DNA of 64,000 nucleotides from Geodermatophilus obscurus DSM 43160 (GCF_000025345.1 NC_013757.1:4216001-4280000); one strand, 5' to 3'; positions 9,301 to 17,563 are shown, numbered from the stretch's first letter. Program-made: numbers and translations. Notes: generated by a model not told the origin, from the letters alone.

Positions 9301-9944
9301 GCGCGGCGGGCGACCTCGGCCTGCCGGCCCAGCGGCTTGAGCTGGCGGCGCAGCTCGGCGGTGAGGTCGGCGAGCCGGTCGAGGTTGGCCTGCATCGCGT
9401 CGAGCTTGCGGAGCGCCTTCTCCTTGCGCTTGCGGTGCTTGAGGACACCGGCGGCCTCCTCGATGAAGGCGCGGCGGTCCTCCGGGCGGCCGGAGAGGAC
9501 GGCGTCGAGCTGGCCCTGGCCGACGATGACGTGCATCTCGCGGCCGATGCCGGAGTCGCTGAGCAGCTCCTGGACGTCGAGCAGCCGGACCTTGTCCCCG
9601 TTGATCTCGTACTCGCTCTCCCCGGAGCGGTACATCCGACGGGTGATCGACACCTCGGTGTAGTCGATCGGCAGCGCGCCGTCGGAGTTGTCGATCGTGA
9701 GCGTCACCTCGGCCCGGCCGAGAGCCGGGCGGCCGGCCGTGCCGGCGAAGATGACGTCCTCCATCTTGCCGCCGCGCAGGCTCTTGGCCCCCTGCTCGCC
9801 CAGGACCCAGGCGATGGCGTCGACGACGTTCGACTTGCCGGACCCGTTGGGGCCGACGACAGCGGTGATCCCCGGCTCCAGGCGCAGGGTCGTCGCGGAC
9901 GCGAAGGACTTGAAGCCCTTCAGCGTCAGGCTGGAGAGGTGCAC
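6378..9944 (-). CDS. smc: Chromosome segregation/condensation ATPase SMC
   Basis: SMC dimers with ScpAB organise and segregate the chromosome. The 1188-residue protein has the full architecture. The N-terminal ATPase half carries Walker A GPNGSGKSN (near residue 32). Two long Ala/Glu/Arg-rich coiled coils flank a hinge at roughly 510-660. The C-terminal half has the signature LSGGERSLTA (near 1090) and Walker B FYVLDEVEAALDD (near 1118). The GTG start is chosen because MHLSSLTLKGFKSF is the canonical SMC N-terminus. The Ala/Arg-rich coils give long open frames on the opposite strand that are not genes. It is preceded by an intergenic repeat and followed by overlapping EEP and GNAT genes. Confidence 0.98.
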   Translation of the reverse strand: MHLSSLTLKGFKSFASATTLRLEPGITAVVGPNGSGKSNVVDAIAWVLGEQGAKSLRGGKMEDVIFAGTAGRPALGRAEVTLTIDNSDGALPIDYTEVSITRRMYRSGESEYEINGDKVRLLDVQELLSDSGIGREMHVIVGQGQLDAVLSGRPEDRRAFIEEAAGVLKHRKRKEKALRKLDAMQANLDRLADLTAELRRQLKPLGRQAEVARRAAGVQADLRDARLRLLADDLVQLRDALDEDVADEAAARQRRAVVEAELARTSARESALEVQLAADAPLLATAQDTWYRLSALIERFRGIVQLAAERHRHLSAAPPAPAAGRDPDQLEAEADRVAATEEQLAAGLAAERGRLASAVAIRSELEAALAEAERAWVAAARALADRREGLARLSGQVAAARSRVAAGESEIERLALAAGEAADRAEVAAERLAERREAVAEQEDGDVALVTAHQDAVAAHAEAARAVTELAAAERAAERDRASCQARRDTLAQGLAPADGAAAVLAAGLPGVLGPFADRVTVAPGGEVALAAALAGMADALVVDSVAGAAAALAHLKDVDGGRAGLLVTGGLPALPREGWPELPEGVRWARDLVDAPEELHPALDRALDRVAVVPGLDAAVTLVGTHPRVRAVTADGDLVGSDWSAGGQANAPSGLEVRARVDDAGRELAAAAARAAELADRLATARETARARSADVDEALAARQTADRSRSAVAAQLAELGAAARSAAAEAERSSAARVRAEQALEQAQTALTALEQRLAEAEAAPVEEEPDPAERDRLRLEAAAARQTETEARLAVRTAEERVRALSGRAESLRRQARQERAARERAAAARVARERGAQVAARVRSGAEAALTALASSLARAVVERDELARVRTAREAELLEVRVAVRAATAELERLTDEVHRDEVARAEQRYRIEALEGRAAEEYGVDLPTLLGEYGPAAPVPPTPAQVAAAQAAGDPEPAPVPYDRAAQERRAARAERDLATLGKVNPLALEEFAALEERHGFLATQLEDLKATRRDLLTVVREVDGRIHDVFASAFADVQREFEQVFAVLFPGGHGRLHLTDPEDMLSTGVEVEARPPGKKVKRLSLLSGGERSLTAVALLVAIFRARPSPFYVLDEVEAALDDVNLGRLLTLVEQLRATSQLIVITHQKRTMEIADALYGVSMRGDGITGVISQRLREAESA

Positions 9945-9970
9945 GACGGCGAGTTACCTGCCCAGCGGTC

Positions 9971-10025
9971 GGCCCCTCTGCAGGGTCCCGCCGCGAGCCC
10001 GCGAGTGGCGGAGGGCAGAGGGGCC
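9971..10025. repeat. Intergenic palindromic element, copy after the small coiled-coil gene
   Basis: Eleven-base arms GGCCCCTCTGC (9971-9981) and GCAGAGGGGCC (10015-10025) are perfect reverse complements. They enclose the family core (AGGGTCCCGCCGCGAG...GCGAGTGGCGG). The element lies 5 bases past the stop codon of the 10031-10222 gene and upstream of smc on the same strand, so it could end or process the transcript before smc. See the finding on the repeat family. Confidence 0.75.
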
Positions 10026-10030
10026 CTCTC

Positions 10031-10222
10031 TCAGGCGAGCGCGGGCTCGGCGTTGTCGCCGGCCAGGCTGAGCAGCTCGTGGGCGATGGCGGCGTCGCGC
10101 TGGGCGCGCAGCTCCTCCAGTTCCTGCTCCAGTCGGCGCACCCGGGCTCGCAGGACGGCGTTCTCCTCGACTACTCGGAGCTCCGCGGGGGCGACGACGT
10201 GACCGAACAGGGCCTTGGCCAT
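10031..10222 (-). CDS. Small conserved coiled-coil protein of unknown function
   Basis: The 63-residue protein starts MAKALFGHVV and is then almost entirely a charged helix (about residues 14-50, Glu/Arg/Leu heptads) predicted to form a short coiled coil, ending in an acidic/Ala-rich tail. An ATG start at 10222 is preferred to the longer frame, because upstream residues look like untranslated sequence and a GAAAGG lies about 12 bases before the ATG. I recall similar short proteins beginning MAKALxGHV near smc in other actinobacteria, but I cannot name a function. It sits between acyP and smc on the same strand, 149 bases from the acyP stop. Confidence 0.7.
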   Translation of the reverse strand: MAKALFGHVVAPAELRVVEENAVLRARVRRLEQELEELRAQRDAAIAHELLSLAGDNAEPALA

Positions 10223-10371
10223 GGCAACAACGGCCTTTCGACTGCGTGGAGGTGTGACCTGCGCCCCGTACGACGGTCGGCGCGGTCCGTGTGTTCCCAG
10301 GGTGACAGGCCCGGACACGCAGGTCAACGGGCACACTCCAACGTCCCCGTGTCGGGGAGGTGTCACGTTGG

Positions 10372-10659
10372 TCACGCCGTCGTGAAGCCAGAACTCCCCT
10401 GGACCGGCTCGTCCCGGACGTCGACCCGCGTCACCGCACCGGGCGCCTGATCGCCCTGCAGATCGACCAGGACGGCCCTCACCGCGGCGTCCGCCCCCTC
10501 CAGCACGACCTCGACGCGCCCGTCGGGCAGGTTCGTCGCCGACCCCGCCAGACCGGCCGCCGCGGCCCGTCCGCGGACGAACCAGCGGTAGCCGACGCCC
10601 TGCACCGAACCGGAGACCAGGGCCACGACCCGGCGCCGTCCGCCCTCCCCGCTCACCAT
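10372..10659 (-). CDS. acyP: Acylphosphatase
   Basis: Acylphosphatase hydrolyses carboxyl-phosphate bonds such as acetyl phosphate. The 95-residue size is typical. The signature VSGSVQGVGYRWFVRG (residues ~15-30) holds the catalytic Arg (in the YRWFVR segment), and the second motif GSATNLPDGRVEVVLEG holds the catalytic Asn. The gene lies between fpg and the small coiled-coil gene on the minus strand. The same acyP-fpg-smc neighbourhood is found in mycobacteria. Confidence 0.93.
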   Translation of the reverse strand: MVSGEGGRRRVVALVSGSVQGVGYRWFVRGRAAAAGLAGSATNLPDGRVEVVLEGADAAVRAVLVDLQGDQAPGAVTRVDVRDEPVQGSSGFTTA

Positions 10660-10711
10660 CCCCGTGGTCCGATCCCGCGGAGCGCTCCGCTGCTCGCCCG
10701 TTCCCGTCCGC

Positions 10712-11590
10712 TCACGGTCGGCGGGCTCTCGGGCGCGGCTGGCACTGCGGGCAGCTGTAGCTGGAGCGGTTCATGAAGGACTCGCGCACGATCGGCGTCC
10801 CGCAGCGCGGGCACGGCCGGTCGGCCTGGCCGTAGACGGCTAGGTGCCGGGAGAAGTAGCCGCTCTGCCCGTTGACGTCGACGTAGAGCGAGTCGAAGGA
10901 GGTGCCGCCCTGCGCCAGGCTCTCGTGGAGGACGTCGCGCACGCCCTCCAGCAGCGCGCCGACCTGGGCCCGGGTGAGCCGGTCGGTCGGGCGGTTGCCG
11001 TGCAACCGGGCTCGCCACAGCGACTCGTCGGCGTAGATGTTGCCGACGCCGCCGATCAGCGTCTGGTCCAGCAACGCGCGCTTGACCTCCGTGCGCCGCC
11101 GACGCAACCGGGTGGAGAACTCGGCCTCGTCGAAGGCCGGGTCCAGTGGGTCGATCGCGATGTGCGCGACCCGGGGCGGCACGGTGTCGCCCTCGCCGGT
11201 GTCCTCCACCGCCAGCCCGCCGAACGTGCGCTGGTCGACGAAACGCAGTTCGCGACCGCCGTCGGTGAAGGTGAAGCGGGCGCGCAGGTGGGTCTCGTCG
11301 GGCTGGGTGGGCTTCTCGACCAGCAGCTGGCCGCTCATCCCGAGGTGGGCGACGAGCGCCTGGCCGGCCGGCGTGCCGTCGCCCTCGGCCAGCGGCAGCC
11401 ACAGGTACTTGCCGCGGCGGTGGGCGGCGGTGAGGGTGCGCCCGGTCAGCGCGGCGACGAAGTGCTCGGCGCCCTCGAGGTGGCGGCGGACGGCGCGCGG
11501 GTGGTGGACCTCGACGGAGGCGACGGAGCGTCCGGCGACCCAGCGCTCCAGGCCGCGCCGGACCACCTCGACCTCGGGCAGCTCGGGCAC
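10712..11590 (-). CDS. mutM: Formamidopyrimidine-DNA glycosylase (Fpg/MutM)
   Basis: Fpg removes 8-oxoguanine and FaPy lesions and nicks the abasic site. The 292-residue protein begins with the diagnostic [14 protein letters not shown], where the N-terminal Pro (after Met removal) is the catalytic nucleophile and the next Glu the acid. The HRRGKYLW segment carries the conserved Lys. The C-terminal Cys4 zinc finger is intact (C-x2-C near 254 and C-x2-C near 276). It starts 6 bases after the rnc stop, so rnc and mutM are co-transcribed and probably translationally coupled. The GTG start is fixed because catalysis requires this N-terminus. Confidence 0.97.
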   Translation of the reverse strand: MPELPEVEVVRRGLERWVAGRSVASVEVHHPRAVRRHLEGAEHFVAALTGRTLTAAHRRGKYLWLPLAEGDGTPAGQALVAHLGMSGQLLVEKPTQPDETHLRARFTFTDGGRELRFVDQRTFGGLAVEDTGEGDTVPPRVAHIAIDPLDPAFDEAEFSTRLRRRRTEVKRALLDQTLIGGVGNIYADESLWRARLHGNRPTDRLTRAQVGALLEGVRDVLHESLAQGGTSFDSLYVDVNGQSGYFSRHLAVYGQADRPCPRCGTPIVRESFMNRSSYSCPQCQPRPRARRP

Positions 11591-11596
11591 GTCGGC

Positions 11597-12409
11597 TCAG
11601 CTCGCCCCGGATCCGGCCGCGACGGCCGCGCCGTCGGGGCCGGCGCCGTCGGAGAGGGCGTGCCAGGCGGCCTCGGCGGCCTCCTGCTCGGCGGCCTTCT
11701 TGGTGCGGCCGGCGCCGCGGCCGTACACCGTGCCGGCGAGGACGACGGCGGCGGTGAAGGTCTTGGCGTGGTCGGGGCCGGTGTCCTCGACCACGTAGGT
11801 CGGCGCACCGAGCCCCAGCCGGGCGCCGAGCTCCTGCAGGCTGGTCTTCCAGTCCAGGCCGGCGCCGCGGGTGGCGGCCTGGTCCAGCAGCGGGTCGAAC
11901 AGCCGGTGCACGATCGCCGCGGCGGTGTCCAGGCCGAGCCCGACGTGCACGGCCCCGATGATCGCCTCCACGGCGTCGGCGAGGATCGAGTCCTTGTCCC
12001 GGCCGCCGGTGGTCTCCTCACCGCGGCCGAGCAGCAGGTGCGGCCCCAGGCCGCCGTCGCCGAGCCGGCGGGCGACGCCGGCCAGCGACGTCATGTTGAC
12101 CACCGAGGCCCGCAGCTTGGCCAGCCGGCCCTCGGGGAGATCAGGGTGCCGCTGGTAGAGCTCGTCGGTGACGACCAGGCCGAGCACCGAGTCCCCGAGG
12201 AACTCCAGCCGCTCGTTGGTCGGCAGCCCGCCGTGCTCGTAGGCGTAGGAGCGGTGGGTCAGCGCCAACGCCAGCAGGCCGCCGGGCAGCTCGACACCCA
12301 GGGCGTCGAGGAGCCAGGCGGCCGCGCGGTCGGCGTGCGCGACACCGGCCGGGGAACGGCCGGCGGCCCCGCCCGCAGTGGGCTGGGTACCGGTGGCCGT
12401 CGTCCCCAC
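11597..12409 (-). CDS. rnc: Ribonuclease III
   Basis: RNase III cleaves double-stranded RNA, including rRNA precursors. The ~270-residue protein has the catalytic domain with [13 protein letters not shown] and the signature [13 protein letters not shown], plus the second acidic cluster [17 protein letters not shown]-terminal dsRNA-binding domain ends near [14 protein letters not shown] chose the GTG at 12409, just after rpmF, because an AGGA lies upstream and longer starts would overlap rpmF. The sequence before ALGVELPGG is low-complexity linker, so the exact start is uncertain. Its neighbours rpmF, the DUF177 gene and mutM are all on the same strand. Confidence 0.94.
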   Translation of the reverse strand: MGTTATGTQPTAGGAAGRSPAGVAHADRAAAWLLDALGVELPGGLLALALTHRSYAYEHGGLPTNERLEFLGDSVLGLVVTDELYQRHPDLPEGRLAKLRASVVNMTSLAGVARRLGDGGLGPHLLLGRGEETTGGRDKDSILADAVEAIIGAVHVGLGLDTAAAIVHRLFDPLLDQAATRGAGLDWKTSLQELGARLGLGAPTYVVEDTGPDHAKTFTAAVVLAGTVYGRGAGRTKKAAEQEAAEAAWHALSDGAGPDGAAVAAGSGAS

Positions 12410-12426
12410 GGCTGGTCCTGCCGGGG

Positions 12427-12606
12427 TCAGACCGAGAGGACCTGACGGCCCGCGTACTGCCCGCAGTTCGGGCAGGCCTGGTGCGGCGGCTTGGGCTGGC
12501 CGCAGGCGCGGTTCGGGCACGGCGTCAGGGTGGGCGCGGACGCCTTCCACTGCGAGCGCCGGGCGCGGGTGTTGGCGCGGGACATCTTCCGCTTCGGGAC
12601 GGCCAC
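12427..12606 (-). CDS. rpmF: 50S ribosomal protein L32
   Basis: The product of 59 residues begins [21 protein letters not shown], the L32 N-terminus. It keeps a zinc ribbon with Cys pairs in CPNRACGQ and CPNCGQ, so it is the zinc-binding (C+) form. The GTG start at 12606 lies one base after the TGA of the upstream DUF177 gene, with GAGGAG at 12613-12618 as ribosome binding site inside that gene. The DUF177-rpmF pair is one of the most conserved bacterial gene pairs and supports the start. Confidence 0.96.
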   Translation of the reverse strand: MAVPKRKMSRANTRARRSQWKASAPTLTPCPNRACGQPKPPHQACPNCGQYAGRQVLSV

Positions 12607-12607
12607 G

Positions 12608-13255
12608 TCAGTTCTCCTCTGGGTTGTCCGCACCGGGGGTGCCCGGTGCGGAGGCGAAACGGTCGGGTTGCGAGGCACCGAAGCGGCGAGCCAGCCCGGC
12701 CCAGCGCGGGTCGAGCTGCTCGTGCGTGTGGTCGGCGGGCAGGTCGTCGAGGCGCTGCCCGCAGTCGACGCAGAGGCCGGCGCAGTCCTCGGTGCAGGTC
12801 GGCGCGAGCGGGAGGCCCAGGACGACGAGGTCGCGGACCATCGGCTCGAGGTCGATGTGGTCGCCCTCGACGCGGCGGACCTCGTCTTCCTCGCTGGTGG
12901 CCTCGGTGGTGCTGCCCGCGTAGGCGAACAGCTCCTGGACGTCGAGCTCGAGGGTGTCCTCGATCGGCTCCAGGCAGCGCGCGCACGAGCCCGTGACGGG
13001 GACGTCGACCTCGCCGCTGACCAGCACGCCCTCCATCGCCGACTCCAGCCGGAGCCGGAGCCGGACCTCGGCGCCCTCGGGGACGCCGATGAGCTCCACC
13101 CGCCAGTCAGCGGGCGCCGGCAGGGTGCGCTCCAGCTCCTGCATGGAGCCGGCGCGGCGGCCGAGCTCGCGCAGGTCCACGGACCAGGGGTTGGCGGCGG
13201 GACGCCGGGCGTCCGGGGACGCGGCGCCTGGGCGGGGCGGCTGTGCGGCAGGCAT
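12608..13255 (-). CDS. YceD/DUF177 family protein
   Basis: This 215-residue protein matches the YceD (DUF177) family, linked in plants and bacteria to 23S rRNA accumulation and always found beside rpmF. Two Cys motifs, [12 protein letters not shown] in the middle and [14 protein letters not shown] near residue 175, form the expected zinc-like site. Acidic stretches surround them. The first ~20 residues are proline/alanine-rich and the start could lie slightly downstream (near the [13 protein letters not shown] segment). The gene is overlapped closely by rpmF. Function in this organism is inferred only from the family. Confidence 0.9.
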   Translation of the reverse strand: MPAAQPPRPGAASPDARRPAANPWSVDLRELGRRAGSMQELERTLPAPADWRVELIGVPEGAEVRLRLRLESAMEGVLVSGEVDVPVTGSCARCLEPIEDTLELDVQELFAYAGSTTEATSEEDEVRRVEGDHIDLEPMVRDLVVLGLPLAPTCTEDCAGLCVDCGQRLDDLPADHTHEQLDPRWAGLARRFGASQPDRFASAPGTPGADNPEEN

Positions 13256-13425
13256 GTCGGTACTCGCGGTAGGCGTCGGGGAGGAGGCCGGCCGGGGTGC
13301 GGGGACCTCCGGCGGTCGGACCAGGTGCCCAGCCTACCCGATGCGCGCCGCGGCCCGTCCGGCCCGCAGGAGGCCCCTGCAGGACACCGCCCCGAGCGTG
13401 GTGACGGTCCGGACGGCCCCGCGTC

Positions 13426-13523
13426 AGTAGAAGGACCTCGCCCCTCTCACCCCTCGCACGCTGGGGGTGAGCCTCCGGGCGAGGCCGACCTGCGAGGGAT
13501 GGGGGACGCGGGGTCCTTCTACT
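13426..13523. repeat. Intergenic palindromic element overlapping the sepIVA stop
   Basis: The outermost arms GTAGAAGGACC and GGTCCTTCTAC are perfect reverse complements about 75 bases apart. Inside is the family core with CCCCTCTCACCCCTCGCA and GCGAGGGATGGGGG. The right arm reaches the TAG stop codon of sepIVA, so translation of the gene ends inside the element. A second, more degenerate copy (around 13365-13425) follows it. The 266-base gap from 13256 to 13521 holds only these repeats; I see no gene in it. Confidence 0.75.
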
Positions 13524-14211
13524 ACTCGCGGAGGCTGGCGCGCGCCTTCTCCACCGAGCGCAGCATCCGCTCCAGGGTGCCGCCGAAGTCGGCCAGCCGG
13601 GTGTCGACGTACTCGTCGACCTCGGTGCGCATCCGGGTGACGTCCGCTGCGGTCCGCGCCCCGAGCTCGTCGGCGCGGTCGACCGCGCCCCGGTAGACCT
13701 CGGTCTCGCTGATCAGCCGCTCGTGCTCGGCCTGCGCGGCCGCCAGGATCTCCGCCTGCTGGGCCTGGGCCTCGGCGATCAGCGCGTCGTACTGCCGGCG
13801 GGCCTCCTCGGCGATCTGCTCGGCCTCCTCCTCGGCGCGGGCGAGCAGGTCCTCGGCCTCGGCCTGGGCGCGGGCCAGCAGGTCGTCGCGCTGCCGGCGG
13901 GCCGTGCCGAGGATCTCCTCGCGCTGCCGCCGCGCCGCGCCGACCACCTGCTCGGTCTCGCTGCGGGTGCGGCCGGTCAGCCGCTCCGCCTCGGCCTGCG
14001 CCTGCTGGAGGATCTCGGTGCGCTGCTCGACGATCGCGCCGGCCTTGTGCACCTCGGCCGGCAGGTTCTCGCGGAGGTCGTCGAGCAGGTCGAGCACGAC
14101 GTCGCGGGGGACCATGCACGAGCCGCCGGACATCGGCACGCTGCGCGCGTTCTCGATGACGCTGCTGAGCTCGTCGACGGTCTCGTACAGCCGGTAGACG
14201 ACCTCCGTCAC
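13522..14211 (-). CDS. sepIVA: DivIVA-like coiled-coil cell division protein, SepIVA type
   Basis: The 229-residue protein is a short N-terminal region (VYRLYETVDELSSVIENARSVP with a GGSCMVPRD turn) followed by an unbroken Ala/Glu/Gln/Arg coiled coil from about residue 50 to the end. SepIVA (Rv2927c) in mycobacteria is an essential DivIVA-domain divisome protein and lies in the same place, next to the DUF177 gene and rnc. Both length and position agree here, so I assign orthology mainly by synteny and composition. A strong GGAGGAGA precedes the GTG start. It is expected to be cytosolic and septum- or pole-associated. Confidence 0.78.
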   Translation of the reverse strand: MTEVVYRLYETVDELSSVIENARSVPMSGGSCMVPRDVVLDLLDDLRENLPAEVHKAGAIVEQRTEILQQAQAEAERLTGRTRSETEQVVGAARRQREEILGTARRQRDDLLARAQAEAEDLLARAEEEAEQIAEEARRQYDALIAEAQAQQAEILAAAQAEHERLISETEVYRGAVDRADELGARTAADVTRMRTEVDEYVDTRLADFGGTLERMLRSVEKARASLRE

Positions 14212-14284
14212 GTCTCCTCCTCACCGGCGCTCGTCGGAGCCGCGACCGGCGGTGCGGTGTCCTCGGGTGACCTCGCGAGCTCCG

Positions 14285-14767
14285 TCACGTCCCCTGCTCC
14301 CGGTGCGCGATGAGCCGCTCGTGCACGGCCTTGGGCACCAGCCCCGAGACGTCGCCGCCGAAGGTGGCGATCTGCTTGACCAGGCTGGAGGAGAGGTGGC
14401 CGACCTGCGGGGCCGTGGGCACGAAGAGCGTCTCCACCCCGGCCAGCTCGCGGTTCATCTGCGCCATCTGCAGCTCGTACTCGAAGTCGCTGACCGCGCG
14501 CAACCCCTTGACGATCACCGGGATGTCGTTGCTGCGGCAGTAGTCGACGAGCAGGCCCTGGAAGCTGTCGACGACAACGTTGGGGACGTCGGCGACCGCG
14601 TCGCGCAGCAGCGCGATGCGCTCGTCGACGGTGAACAGCCCGGCCTTGCCGGGGTTCACCAGGACGGCGACGACCAGTTCGTCGTACAGGGCCGCGGCCC
14701 GGCTGACGACGTCGACGTGGCCGTTCGTCACGGGGTCGAACGACCCGGGGCAGACCGCTCGCCTCAC
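14285..14767 (-). CDS. coaD: Phosphopantetheine adenylyltransferase
   Basis: CoaD transfers AMP from ATP to 4'-phosphopantetheine, the penultimate step of CoA synthesis. The 160-residue protein has the nucleotidyltransferase motif GSFDPVTNGH near its start, RAVSDFEYELQMAQMNR for pantetheine binding, and SSSLVKQIA near the C-terminus in place of ISSTxVR. The GTG start at 14767 overlaps the TGA of rsmD (GTGA), the usual rsmD-coaD coupling. A 73-base gap separates it from sepIVA. Confidence 0.96.
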   Translation of the reverse strand: MRRAVCPGSFDPVTNGHVDVVSRAAALYDELVVAVLVNPGKAGLFTVDERIALLRDAVADVPNVVVDSFQGLLVDYCRSNDIPVIVKGLRAVSDFEYELQMAQMNRELAGVETLFVPTAPQVGHLSSSLVKQIATFGGDVSGLVPKAVHERLIAHREQGT

Positions 14768-15318
14768 GGACAGCGACCGTACCGGAGCACGGCCTCGCCG
14801 TAGCGGCGGTCGCGCAGTCCGCGCAGGGGTGTCGGCCACTCGAAGGGCGCCTCGCGGCTGGAGCGCTCGACCACGACGACGGCGCCCTCGGCCAGCCACT
14901 CCCCGCTGAGCAGCGCCGCCAACACGCCGAGGACCTGGGGCAGCGGCGTGGCGTAGGGCGGGTCGGCGAGGACGAGGTCGAAACGGGCCGGCGGCGGCCC
15001 GGCGACGACGGAGGGCACCGAGCCGGACACGATGCGCCCGCCGGGCAGGCCTACCGCCTCGAGGTTGGCCCGCAGCACCGGCAGCACCCGCGGGCCGTTC
15101 TCCACGAACACCACCGGGGACGCGCCGCGGCTGAGCGCCTCCAACCCCAGCGCCCCGGACCCGGCGTAGAGGTCCAGGACGGCGGCCCCCTCGAGGTCCA
15201 GCAAGGTGCCGAGGCTGTTGAACAACGCCTCCCGGGCGCGGTCGCCGGTGGGCCGCACGCCCGACGGCGGCACCTTCAGCCGCCGTCCCCCGGCGGCGCC
15301 GGCGATGATCCTGGTCAC
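14764..15318 (-). CDS. rsmD: 16S rRNA (guanine(966)-N(2))-methyltransferase RsmD
   Basis: RsmD methylates G966 of 16S rRNA using S-adenosylmethionine. The 184-residue protein begins TRIIAGAAGGRRLKVP and has the family signature RPTGDRAREALFNSL. The SAM-binding motif is DLYAGSGALGLEALSRGA and the catalytic motif is ADPPYATP. The GTG at 15318 fits this N-terminus; longer frames would run through the intergenic repeat. It is followed by coaD with a 4-base overlap and preceded by recG across a copy of the palindromic repeat. Confidence 0.95.
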   Translation of the reverse strand: MTRIIAGAAGGRRLKVPPSGVRPTGDRAREALFNSLGTLLDLEGAAVLDLYAGSGALGLEALSRGASPVVFVENGPRVLPVLRANLEAVGLPGGRIVSGSVPSVVAGPPPARFDLVLADPPYATPLPQVLGVLAALLSGEWLAEGAVVVVERSSREAPFEWPTPLRGLRDRRYGEAVLRYGRCP

Positions 15319-15325
15319 GCCTCCG

Positions 15326-15385
15326 GCCCCGTCCAGAGGCTCGCCCCGAGCGTGCGAGGGGTGAGGGGGACGGGGTCTTTCCTCA
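15326..15385. repeat. Intergenic palindromic element between recG and rsmD
   Basis: Arms CCCCGTCC (15327-15334) and GGACGGGG (15368-15375) enclose CTCGCCCC...GCGAGGGGTGAG. The distal side runs into the recG stop codon (TGA followed by GGAAAGACCCCGTC). It lies between two genes of one co-directional run, so if it terminates transcription it must do so partially. Confidence 0.75.
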
Positions 15386-17563
15386 TGCCTTCTCCAGGTA
15401 CTCCGCGCGCTCGTCGGTGGCCAGCGCGGCCACCTCCATCGCCAGGCCCGGGAAGTCGGCGAGGCCGCGGTCGGTGGCCAGCAGGGCCGTGGCCTCGGTG
15501 CGGGCCTCGGCGATGAGCTGCTCGTCCTCCAGCAGCGAGAGCATCCTGATGCCTGAGCGGCGGCCGGACTGCGCGGCACCGAGCACGTCACCCTCGCGGC
15601 GGGTCTCCAGGTCCAGCCGGGCCAGCTCGAACCCGTCCGAGGTGCCGGCCACCGCGGCCAGCCGCTGCCCGGTGGCCGAGGACGCGGACGCCTCGGAGAC
15701 CAGCAGGCACAGGCCCTGGTGCCTGCCGCGCGCCACCCGGCCGCGCAGCTGGTGGAGCTGGCTGACGCCGAAGCGGTCGGCGTCCAGAACGACCATCACG
15801 GTGGCGTTGGGCACGTCGACGCCGACCTCGACGACGGTGGTGGCGACCAGGACGTCGACGTCCCCCGCGGCGAAGGCGCGCATCCGCGCCTCCTTGTCCT
15901 CCGGGGTCATCCGGCCGTGCAGGACCTCCAGGCGCAGCCCGGCCAGCGGCCCGGCGCGCAGCTCCTCGGCCACGTCGAGGACGGCCAGCGGCGGACGGCG
16001 GTCCGAGACCTCCCCCGCCGGGGCGCCGTCGGCGTCGTCGGGCTCCTCCTCCGTGGCGGCGTCCTCACCGATCCGCGGGCAGACGACGTAGGCCTGCCGG
16101 CCGGCGGCGACCTCCTCGCGCAGCCGCTCCCAGGCGCGGTCGAGCCAGGCCGGCTTGTCGCGGACGGGGACCACCGAGCTGGCCACCCCGCCGCGCCCGC
16201 CCGGCAGCTGACGCAGCGTGGAGGTCTCCAGGTCTCCGTAGACGGTCATCGCGACCGTCCGCGGGATCGGCGTCGCGGTCATCACCAGCACGTGCGGCGG
16301 CCGGTTGCCCTTGGCCCGCAGCGCGTCGCGCTGCTCGACGCCGAAGCGGTGCTGCTCGTCGACCACGACCAGGCCGAGGTCGGCGAAGTCCACGCCCTCC
16401 TGCAGCAGCGCGTGCGTGCCGACGACGATGCCGGCGCTGCCGTCGGCCACCGCGGCGCGGCCCTGCCGGCGGGCGGCGGCCTTCTGCGAGCCGGTGAGCA
16501 GCACCACGCGGGTGCCGGCCGGGTCGCCGTCCAGCTCCCCGGCGCGGCCCAGCGGGCCGAGCATCGCCCCGATGCTGCGGGCGTGCTGGGCGGCGAGCAC
16601 CTCGGTGGGGGCGAGCAGCGCGGCCTGGCCGCCGGCGTCGACGACCTGGGCCATGGCGCGCAGCGCGACGACGGTCTTGCCGGCGCCGACCTCGCCCTGC
16701 AGCAGCCGGTGCATGGGCTGCTCGCGGGCCAGCTCGGCGGCGAGCTCCTCCCCCACCGCGCACTGCCCGTCGGTGAGCGCGAAGGGCAGGGCCGCGTCGA
16801 CGGCGTCCAGCAGACCCCCGGGGCGCCGCGGGCGGGCGATCCCGGGCTCCAGCGCGGCGGCGCGGCGGCGGGCGGCGAGGGTCAGCTGGAGGGTGAGCGC
16901 CTCGTCCCACTTGAGCCGGTACCCGGCCCGCTCGACGTCCTCGTCGGAGGTGGGCCGGTGGATGTCGAGCAGCGCGGCCGCCAGGCTGGGCAGCCCGTGA
17001 CGGGCGCGCAGCTCCGCGGGCAGCGGGTCCTCGACGAAGCCGAAGCCGCCGGAGGCGTCGAGCAGCAGCCGGACCGACTTCTGGATGACCCAGCTGGAGA
17101 CGTCCTTGCTCGCCGGGTAGATGGGGATGAGCGCGCGGGCCCAGTCCGTGTCGTCGTCCCCGGTGATGAGGTGGCAGTCCGGGTGGGCGAACTGCTTGCT
17201 CCTGCGGTACTCGCCGACGGTCCCGGCGAACAGCCCCCAGGCCCCCTCGCGCAGGTTGGCGTGCCTGCGGTTGAAGAAGACCAGCTGCATGGAGCCGGCA
17301 CCGTCGCCCACGGTGACCTCGGTGAGGGTGCCCGGGCGGTTGCGCATCTTCCGCGTGGCCACCTTGCGCACCTGGGCCAGCACGGTCACCCGGTCGCCGA
17401 CCTGGAGGTCGTCGAGGCGGGTCATCTCCCCGCGCTTGGCGTACCGGCGCGGGTAGTGCCGCAGCAGGTCGCGCACCGTGTACAGCTCGAGCTGCTCGGC
17501 CATCGCCTTGGCGGTCTTGGCCCCGAGCACCCGGTCCAGCCGGGTGGCCATGTCGACGGCCAC
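15383..17563 (-). CDS. recG: ATP-dependent DNA helicase RecG
   Basis: RecG remodels stalled replication forks and branched DNA. The ~726-residue protein has an N-terminal OB-fold wedge domain (around residues 60-160, with LDDLQVGDRVTVLAQV) and helicase motifs GEVGAGKTVVALRAM (Walker A), DEQHRFGVEQR (DEAH-type box), TATPIPRT, TTVVEVGVDVPNA and QLHQLRGRVARG. The GTG at 17563 overlaps the TAG of the upstream DAK2 gene by one base. An ATG at 17551 is a possible alternative. The DAK2-recG-rsmD-coaD order is conserved in actinobacteria. Confidence 0.96.
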   Translation of the reverse strand: MAVDMATRLDRVLGAKTAKAMAEQLELYTVRDLLRHYPRRYAKRGEMTRLDDLQVGDRVTVLAQVRKVATRKMRNRPGTLTEVTVGDGAGSMQLVFFNRRHANLREGAWGLFAGTVGEYRRSKQFAHPDCHLITGDDDTDWARALIPIYPASKDVSSWVIQKSVRLLLDASGGFGFVEDPLPAELRARHGLPSLAAALLDIHRPTSDEDVERAGYRLKWDEALTLQLTLAARRRAAALEPGIARPRRPGGLLDAVDAALPFALTDGQCAVGEELAAELAREQPMHRLLQGEVGAGKTVVALRAMAQVVDAGGQAALLAPTEVLAAQHARSIGAMLGPLGRAGELDGDPAGTRVVLLTGSQKAAARRQGRAAVADGSAGIVVGTHALLQEGVDFADLGLVVVDEQHRFGVEQRDALRAKGNRPPHVLVMTATPIPRTVAMTVYGDLETSTLRQLPGGRGGVASSVVPVRDKPAWLDRAWERLREEVAAGRQAYVVCPRIGEDAATEEEPDDADGAPAGEVSDRRPPLAVLDVAEELRAGPLAGLRLEVLHGRMTPEDKEARMRAFAAGDVDVLVATTVVEVGVDVPNATVMVVLDADRFGVSQLHQLRGRVARGRHQGLCLLVSEASASSATGQRLAAVAGTSDGFELARLDLETRREGDVLGAAQSGRRSGIRMLSLLEDEQLIAEARTEATALLATDRGLADFPGLAMEVAALATDERAEYLEKA

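Noticed and set aside
6486..10202. A 1238-codon open frame on the plus strand across smc
   Set aside because: It is the antisense of the SMC coiled coils; GC-rich Ala/Glu/Arg codons rarely give stops on the other strand. It has no domain, and smc is certain.
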